NCBI GenBank assembly: GCA_003695555.1
Contig: RFIU01000074.1
Coordinates: forward strand, 1-19,552
Reading direction: 5' to 3'
DNA length: 19,552 nucleotides
Source: Alphaproteobacteria bacterium
GTDB lineage: Bacteria > Pseudomonadota > Alphaproteobacteria > Sphingomonadales > Rhodothalassiaceae
This document shows positions 15,142 through 19,552 of the stretch, piece after piece. The notes under the pieces were generated by a model, which saw only the letters and a program-made list of their open reading frames with translations, was not told the DNA's origin and searched no databases. Positions within the stretch are counted from its first letter, which is position 1, and each line of letters opens with the position of its first letter. A program made the translations under genes and the position numbers.

Positions 15142-15895
15142 TCCTGGCGCCATTGTCGCCTTCCTGCCGCTATGGATGACCGCTGGCATGGCCGAAACGG
15201 GCCCGGCCGGCCCGGCTTGACCCCGCCTAAACCTTCGTGGATCCTGATCGGGTTCTGCGCCCCTTCAAGCTTGCCTCAAAGAGGTGCTTCAGGCGCGCTG
15301 CCCGGCCTGCAATCGGTGCGCATCCTTCTTGGGAGAGTGCCCGGTAGGGTGGCGAATCGAAGCGCACCGCTGCCATCGCTTGGAGGCCTTCCCGGCAGTC
15401 GGCGGTTCCTGGGCCAGGCAAGCCGGGCCTTGGGGGGAAGAGTGGGGCGTGGAGGAAGACGGCCTGCAGCGTTCGCTCGATACACGAGTCGGAATGCCGC
15501 AGAGGAAGGGCGGATGAACGAGATTGCCGGGTCGGATGGGGGCACCCGATCCGGTGGGCGCGCCGGCGGCAGGTGACCGCTGGGGCTGGTGACGGTTCCT
15601 GTCGCGGCGCGCCACCCGCCGCCCGTTTCTCATGTGCTTTCTTCGACATGTCGTTCTACCTTCCGCATGCTCCAAGCCCGGGCCGGTTTCCGGGGGCGGG
15701 TTTCCGATGTCGCCGATGCGTTCGGTCCCGCAGTGCATGCCCGCCGTACTTCGCGCTCATCGTCCTTCGCGCCCATCGTTCTTCGCGCTCATCGTCCTTC
15801 GCGCAGATGGAGTTTGGTGTTGCGCTGATGGCCGCACTATGTTGTCCCGGTCGCGCATGGCGACGATCTTCGGGGGAGTTTTATCGGAGGGGAGA
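15142..15895. other. Long intergenic region without a convincing gene
   Basis: These 754 bp lie between the SPOR lipoprotein and the metallo-hydrolase. Several open frames exist on both strands (for example minus 15227-15649), but their Pro/Arg/Ser-rich translations resemble random GC-rich sequence and have no ribosome binding site I trust. Structure seen: an 8-bp inverted repeat CGGTGCGC/GCGCACCG (15314-15321 and 15362-15369) enclosing 40 nt, and a 16-bp tandem repeat at 15749-15804. I compared it by eye with RNase P RNA, SRP RNA, tmRNA and common riboswitch signatures and found no match. A structured small RNA remains possible. Confidence 0.5.
15749..15804 (+). repeat. 16-bp tandem repeat, about 3.5 copies
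   Basis: The unit CTTCGCGCTCATCGTC occurs at 15749-15764, with two substitutions at 15765-15780 (CTTCGCGCCCATCGTT), exactly again at 15781-15796, and as a partial copy CTTCGCGC at 15797-15804. It lies about 90 bp upstream of the metallo-hydrolase start, outside the coding sequence I accept. Its role is unknown: slippage product, iteron-like binding sites, or remnant. Confidence 0.85.
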
Positions 15896-17035
15896 ATGAC
15901 CATGATTTCATCACCCATGCCGCCTCGATCGACGGGAACGGCGCATGAATGCGGGGGTGGGCGTGCGGTCGCGGTTCCCGATCGCCGGCACGTGCTCTCC
16001 TTCCTTCATCGCTTGGGCTTCCGGCCGGGATGTGCCGGTTTCCTCTCCTTCGCCCTTTTCGCCCTCTCCTGTGGTGTCTTCGGTCTCGCACATGCGCGCG
16101 ACGGCCTTGCCGGTGGCGTCCAGCTTCCCGACTGGAAGACGGTCGAAGTGCGGGCCCATCACCTGCGCGGGCCGGTCTGGTATCTCGAAGGCTTCGGCGG
16201 CAACATCGGCGTCGTGGTGACCGGGCGCGGCACCGTGCTGATCGATGATCAGTATGCCCCCTTGACCGACAAGATCCGTGCCGCGCTGGCGGAGATCACG
16301 AAGGATCCGAAGCCTCGCTTCATCATCAATACCCATTGGCACCCCGATCATACCGGCGGCAATGAGCGCTTCGCGAAGGCGGGTGCAGTGGTGATCGCCC
16401 ATGACAATACGCGCCACCATCTGCGGGCGGCCGAGTTCGATCCCGAAATGCCGGAACTGCTGCGGCCGCATGTCGAATCCCTGCCGATCGTGACCTTCAA
16501 CGATACCGTGACCTTCCATCTCGACGATGAAGAGGTGGTCGCCTTCCATATCCCGCCTGCGCACACAGATGGTGACGTCGTGGTACGACTGCGCGACAGC
16601 GACGTGATTCACGCCGGCGACGCCTGCTTTCACGGCTACTATCCCTATATCGACATCGAAAACGGCGGTTCGATCGATGGCCTGATCGCCTTCTGGGAAC
16701 GACTCGTCGGCGGATTGATGGACGAGGATACCATCCTGATCCCCGGTCATGGATCTCCGATGACGCGTGCCGATGTCGCCGCCTATCTCGCCGACATGAA
16801 GTCGGTGCGCGGGCGTGTTGCCGCTGCAATGAAGCGAGGGGAGGATCTGAAGACGCTGATTGCCCGCCATCCGCTTGCCGACCTCGACCCGAAGTACGAA
16901 AGCGAGGTCGTCGAAGAGGCTGACATCCTGACGATGGTCTGGCGATCGCTCGAACGGACCCGCACCGGCGTGCGTGATCTTGGCGATGACCACGCTCCCC
17001 CTTCCACGCACGCCACACCCGCCGGCGGTCACTGA
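15896..17035 (+). CDS. Exported metallo-beta-lactamase-fold hydrolase
   Basis: 379-residue MBL-fold metallo-hydrolase with a probable Sec signal peptide. After an unusually long charged N-region (about 45 residues) comes a hydrophobic core (GFLSFALFALSCGVFGL) and an AHA-type cleavage site near residue 70, so it should act in the periplasm. The metal ligands are complete: His147, His149, Asp151 and His152 in THWHPDHTGG, His223 in PPAHTDGD, Asp242 in IHAGDACF, and His285 in IPGHGSP. That supports a two-metal site of the glyoxalase II/class B3-like type. The core matches proteins annotated simply as MBL-fold hydrolases, a family that includes quinoprotein-relay hydrolases and lactonases; the substrate is unknown and beta-lactam hydrolysis should not be assumed. 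The start has GGAGGGGAG directly upstream; ATG 15902 is equally possible. It is the last chromosomal gene before the island junction. Confidence 0.88.
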   Translation: MTMISSPMPPRSTGTAHECGGGRAVAVPDRRHVLSFLHRLGFRPGCAGFLSFALFALSCGVFGLAHARDGLAGGVQLPDWKTVEVRAHHLRGPVWYLEGFGGNIGVVVTGRGTVLIDDQYAPLTDKIRAALAEITKDPKPRFIINTHWHPDHTGGNERFAKAGAVVIAHDNTRHHLRAAEFDPEMPELLRPHVESLPIVTFNDTVTFHLDDEEVVAFHIPPAHTDGDVVVRLRDSDVIHAGDACFHGYYPYIDIENGGSIDGLIAFWERLVGGLMDEDTILIPGHGSPMTRADVAAYLADMKSVRGRVAAAMKRGEDLKTLIARHPLADLDPKYESEVVEEADILTMVWRSLERTRTGVRDLGDDHAPPSTHATPAGGH

Positions 17036-17059
17036 GGGGCCGCGCCGCACTCTTCCGTC

Positions 17060-17087
17060 ACATCAGGCTTCGGGCGAATCCTGATGT
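17060..17087. other. Stable hairpin between the metallo-hydrolase and the tRNA remnant
   Basis: ACATCAGG (17060-17067) pairs perfectly with CCTGATGT (17080-17087). Inside, TTCG (17069-17072) pairs with CGAA (17075-17078), giving a long, nearly continuous stem. It starts 25 bp after the metallo-hydrolase stop and could end its transcription or that of the former tRNA on the other strand, but no T-run follows on either side. Confidence 0.45.
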
Positions 17088-17145
17088 CGCCTCCTGCCAG
17101 CATTGCAGGCAACCACAGGTGTTGCCGCTCGGTGGCGGTGAAAGG

Positions 17146-17212
17146 TGGTGCCCCCGGTCCGACTCGAACGGACACGGCCTTGCGGCCACCAGATTTTGAG
17201 TCCGAATGCGGC
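17146..17212 (-). tRNA. Truncated tRNA-Leu(CAA): 3' fragment, likely attachment-site copy
   Basis: Read on the minus strand this is the 3' two-thirds of a leucine tRNA. Anticodon loop CTCAAAA holds anticodon CAA (17198-17196). It is followed by stem strand TCTGG, a long class II variable arm (GGCC-GCAA-GGCC), a perfect T-arm (GTCCG, TTCGAGT, CGGAC), acceptor strand CGGGGGC, discriminator A and encoded CCA (17148-17146). The matching 5' acceptor strand (GCCCCCG) and the D-arm with GGTAGAC are absent; unrelated sequence begins by 17213. The anticodon stem needs two wobble pairs because its 5' strand reads TCGGA, where CCAGA would be the ideal partner. The break may therefore lie inside the anticodon loop, near 17200. 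It cannot be a working tRNA. Such fragments mark the distal end of elements integrated in tRNA genes. Confidence 0.85.
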
Positions 17213-17697
17213 TTGTTCTTTGGTATCATCGCGCCCGCTAACTATCTTGGATTATAATGATTTCTCTATGGGCAGGCGGTCCGTTAAACGCCTTTCTGTC
17301 ATGTTGGCCGACAAGGCAGTCATCATATTCTACTCGACCTTGGCCATTCACGTTATGCCCGGATGCGAAGTCGGCACGGGCGAAGTGCCGCGCAAAGTGA
17401 TCCCGTTAAAGTCACAATTTGCAGCTTATGCGGCACTGTCTATGGAAATCACACTTTTATGCTTGCGGGGCATTTACAAATACGATATCTTGGAACGAAA
17501 GAAGAACAAATGTGGCTGCACGATAGCTCGGGTTTGAGGGGATTATCACTTCTTTCCGTCGGCTGTGAGCTTGAGGGTGATGTGGCTGCGGTGGGTCTTT
17601 GCTCGAGGTGGAGGGGCGGCTTCGTCTGAGGGGCACGGCCATATCTGGGGAGTGTGCACATGGCGTTATCACGAGGTCACGTATTGGAGGATGCAAG
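17213..17697. other. Spacer between att fragment and cas3
   Basis: These 485 bp have visibly lower GC than the rest of the window and no gene I can support. The open frame on the plus strand that crosses the tRNA fragment (17145-17537) is an artefact of reading antisense through a tRNA. There is no CRISPR repeat, integrase remnant or clear inverted repeat. A perfect TATAAT occurs at 17253-17258 but without a -35 match at the right distance. The cas promoter probably lies here. Confidence 0.5.
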
Positions 17698-19552
17698 GTG
17701 AGCGAGTTTTTCGCTCATTCGACGGACGATGAAAGCCAGAAGAACTGGCATCTTCTACGCGACCATCTGATCGCGACCGGAGAAACGGCTGCGCGCTTTG
17801 GATCGCACTTCGGGATTGGCAGGGCGGCGCGACTCGCGGGACTTCTGCATGATCTGGGAAAGTATTCCCGGCCCTTTCAGGCGAGACTTCTTGGCACATC
17901 GGTCAAGATCGATCATGCGACGGCGGGGGCCCAAGAGGTCAAGAAACTTGCCGATAATGGGCAGGATGCGGTGATGGCCGAGCTCGTCGCCTTCGCGATC
18001 GCCGGTCATCACGCCGGGCTTGCCGACCGGACCGGCCTGGGCGGGTCGCTTGACGAGAGGCTCAGGAAAGAGATCGCGCCGCTCGATCCTGTCTGGCGCG
18101 ACGAGATTGCGCCGGATGCGAGCAGCCTTCTTCCATCATTTGCCTGGTCGAAGGAAACGCTTCCGTTCCAGCTTGCCTTTCTCTGCCGCATGATCTTCTC
18201 CTGCCTCGTTGATGCCGATTTTCGCGACACGGAGGCGTTTTACAGTCGAATCGAGGGGAGGGCCCCGGACCGTGACTGGCCGGCACTGGGAGACATTATC
18301 GACGATCTGATCTCCTCATTCGATGCCTATATGTCGGCGAAGGAGTCGGCCGTGGTACCGAATGACGTGAATCGGCTGCGCGCGGACATTCTCGCCCATG
18401 TGCGCGGCCATGCCGGAGACAGCCCCGGTTTCTTCACGCTGACCGTTCCCACGGGCGGGGGAAAGACGCTGACGTCTCTTGGGTTCGCCCTGGACCATGC
18501 GCGCCGTCATGGGCTGGAGCGGATCATCTATGCGATTCCCTTTACATCGATCATCGATCAGACAGCAGCGATCTTCCGGGACGTTCTTGGCGCCGATCAT
18601 GTGCTCGAGCATCATGCGGCGATCGACGAGGAGAGGCTTCATGGCCTCGAGCAGCGCGACAAGCTGCGCCTTGCCATGGAGGACTGGGCGGCGCCGGTCA
18701 TCGTCACCACCAATGTGCAGCTCTTCGAGAGTCTCTATGCCAATCGTCCCTCACGTTGCCGCAAGCTGCACAATATCGCGCGCAGCGTTATCGTACTCGA
18801 TGAGGCGCAGACGGTCCCGCTCACATTGCTGCGGCCGTGCATGGAAGCCCTGCGTGAGCTTGTCGTCAATTACGGTTGCTCGATCATCCTCTGCACGGCG
18901 ACGCAACCGGCACTCGCGGCGCCCGACTTTCCGGGCGGCCTTCCGCTTGGGGCGGAGCGCGAGCTCGCGCCCGATCCGTTCGCCCTCGCGAAGCGATTGA
19001 AGCGGGTCCGGATCGAGATGGGCGGTGTCCTGAGCGATGAGGAGATTGTGGCGGCACTCGCCGATACGCCGCAGGGGCTCGTCATCGTCAACACGCGCAA
19101 ACATGCCCTCGCTCTCTATCGGGCAGCCGGAGATGCTGGGCTCGACGGTGCCATGCACCTGACGACCCGACAATATGCGGCACACCGGCAGCGCATCCTT
19201 GCGTGCGTGCGCCAACGGCTCAAAGATGGTTTGCCCTGCCGCCTGATCGCCACCTCGCTCGTCGAGGCCGGCGTCGATCTCGATTTTCCCCGAGTGTGGC
19301 GGGCCGAGGCCGGCCTCGAGCAGATCGCGCAGGCGGCAGGGCGCTGCAATCGCGAGGGCCGCCGCGCCATCGACGAGAGCACGGTCACGATTTTCAAGGC
19401 ACCCGAGTACCCGCCGCCCTTCGAGGTCCGAAAGCTCGCCGAGGATTTCATGCGAATGGCCGGCAAGCATACCGACTGGCTCACGCCGGATGCGATCCGT
19501 GACTATTTCACCGAAGTGTACTGGCGCCTGGGCGGTCGGCTCGACGCCGAGA
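17698..19552 (+). CDS. cas3: CRISPR-associated nuclease/helicase Cas3 (type I-C-like), 3' end outside window
   Basis: Cas3 is recruited to target DNA by Cascade, unwinds it and degrades it with its HD nuclease. At least 618 codons are open with no frameshift; typical type I-C Cas3 has roughly 730-800 residues, so about the last fifth is missing. Seen: HD nuclease residues His7 (FFAHS), His23 in LLRDHL, His51-Asp52 in LLHDLGKY, DHATAGA (72-78) and GHH (103-105). Then come helicase Walker A VPTGGGKT (250-257), Walker B-type box DEAQ (368-371), TATQP (400-404) and motif VI QAAGRCNREG (545-554). All catalytic motifs seen look intact. The GTG start at 17698 has GGAGG 7 nt upstream; no in-frame ATG lies nearby. 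HD and helicase fused in this order, with FFAHS and HDLGKY, resemble subtype I-C; cas5-cas8c-cas7-cas4-cas1-cas2 would be expected downstream. Confidence 0.95.
   Translation, partial: MSEFFAHSTDDESQKNWHLLRDHLIATGETAARFGSHFGIGRAARLAGLLHDLGKYSRPFQARLLGTSVKIDHATAGAQEVKKLADNGQDAVMAELVAFAIAGHHAGLADRTGLGGSLDERLRKEIAPLDPVWRDEIAPDASSLLPSFAWSKETLPFQLAFLCRMIFSCLVDADFRDTEAFYSRIEGRAPDRDWPALGDIIDDLISSFDAYMSAKESAVVPNDVNRLRADILAHVRGHAGDSPGFFTLTVPTGGGKTLTSLGFALDHARRHGLERIIYAIPFTSIIDQTAAIFRDVLGADHVLEHHAAIDEERLHGLEQRDKLRLAMEDWAAPVIVTTNVQLFESLYANRPSRCRKLHNIARSVIVLDEAQTVPLTLLRPCMEALRELVVNYGCSIILCTATQPALAAPDFPGGLPLGAERELAPDPFALAKRLKRVRIEMGGVLSDEEIVAALADTPQGLVIVNTRKHALALYRAAGDAGLDGAMHLTTRQYAAHRQRILACVRQRLKDGLPCRLIATSLVEAGVDLDFPRVWRAEAGLEQIAQAAGRCNREGRRAIDESTVTIFKAPEYPPPFEVRKLAEDFMRMAGKHTDWLTPDAIRDYFTEVYWRLGGRLDAE

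Larger units (their letters stand above)
17146..19552. mobile_element. Left edge of a putative tRNA-Leu-integrated genomic island
   Basis: The tRNA-Leu 3' fragment (17146-17212) separates chromosome-like genes on the left from a gene-poor, lower-GC stretch and a CRISPR-Cas gene on the right. When an element recombines into the 3' part of a tRNA gene, the intact tRNA is rebuilt at one end and a 3' fragment is left at the other, next to the original downstream DNA. With the tRNA on the minus strand and its CCA at the left, the element must lie to the right. It continues past the window and should end at an intact tRNA-Leu(CAA). No integrase is seen within the 2.3 kb available. Inference from one junction only. 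Confidence 0.6.

Noticed and set aside
15325..15370. Glycine- or cobalamin-riboswitch-like GGGAGAG segment
   Set aside because: The other conserved blocks of these riboswitches are missing, and the gene downstream is neither close nor related.
15227..15649. Minus-strand frame of 140 codons in the intergenic region
   Set aside because: Pro/Arg/Ser-rich composition, no ribosome binding site, no recognisable motif, and competing frames of similar length overlap it.
15896..17035. Antibiotic-resistance beta-lactamase
   Set aside because: The MBL fold and metal ligands are shared by many hydrolases; nothing here points to beta-lactam substrates.
17145..17537. Plus-strand frame of 130 codons starting MVPPVRLERTRPC
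   Set aside because: Its first part is an antisense reading of the tRNA-Leu fragment, a well-known annotation artefact; the rest has no coding character.
17213..17697. Possible CRISPR array next to cas3
   Set aside because: No repeated unit of 28-37 bp and no type I-C-like repeat end (GTGGATTGAAAC) is present; an array must lie elsewhere.

Overview
The window is GC-rich and densely coded and looks like an alphaproteobacterial chromosome. The evidence is the AspRS fragment with its HNPFSMP motif, a divergent tyrS/anmK pair, paired IscS-type cysteine desulfurases beside an alpha/beta hydrolase, an overlapping psd-pssA pair with the short PSD form, and a SPOR-domain lipoprotein. Resemblance to Rhodospirillales-like lineages is only an impression; no rRNA or other decisive marker is present.

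Positions 1-7096 hold core metabolism: the 3' end of aspS (+), tyrS (-), anmK (+, cell-wall recycling), an alpha/beta hydrolase (-) with a good sigma-70-like promoter, two tandem cysteine desulfurases (+) whose stop and start codons overlap, and an unrecognised protein (-). Positions 7097-9036 hold a leader region with hairpins and then psd-pssA, the two enzymes of phosphatidylethanolamine synthesis, translationally coupled through ATGA. Positions 9044-14111 (-) carry a probable self-regulated efflux operon in the order PadR-type regulator, membrane fusion protein, RND permease. No outer-membrane channel gene is present. A palindrome lies just upstream of padR. Positions 14362-17035 (+) hold a SPOR-domain lipoprotein, about 750 bp without a convincing gene that includes a 16-bp tandem repeat, and an exported metallo-beta-lactamase-fold hydrolase.

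At 17146-17212 the character changes. A tRNA-Leu(CAA) is present on the minus strand only from about the anticodon arm to the encoded CCA; its 5' half (acceptor 5' strand and D-arm) is absent. Such 3' fragments are the usual scar of a site-specific element integrated in a tRNA gene. The geometry means that the DNA to the right (17213 onward) is the inserted element. The first gene there is a Cas3 nuclease-helicase (HD domain then helicase, type I-C-like) that runs off the end of the window. The most notable inference is therefore that the window catches the left edge of a genomic island carrying a type I CRISPR-Cas system in a tRNA-Leu attachment site. I did not find clear evidence of an entirely new system. 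The most unusual items are the att/CRISPR junction, a permease with a non-canonical proton-relay signature, and the unexplained repeat and hairpin elements.
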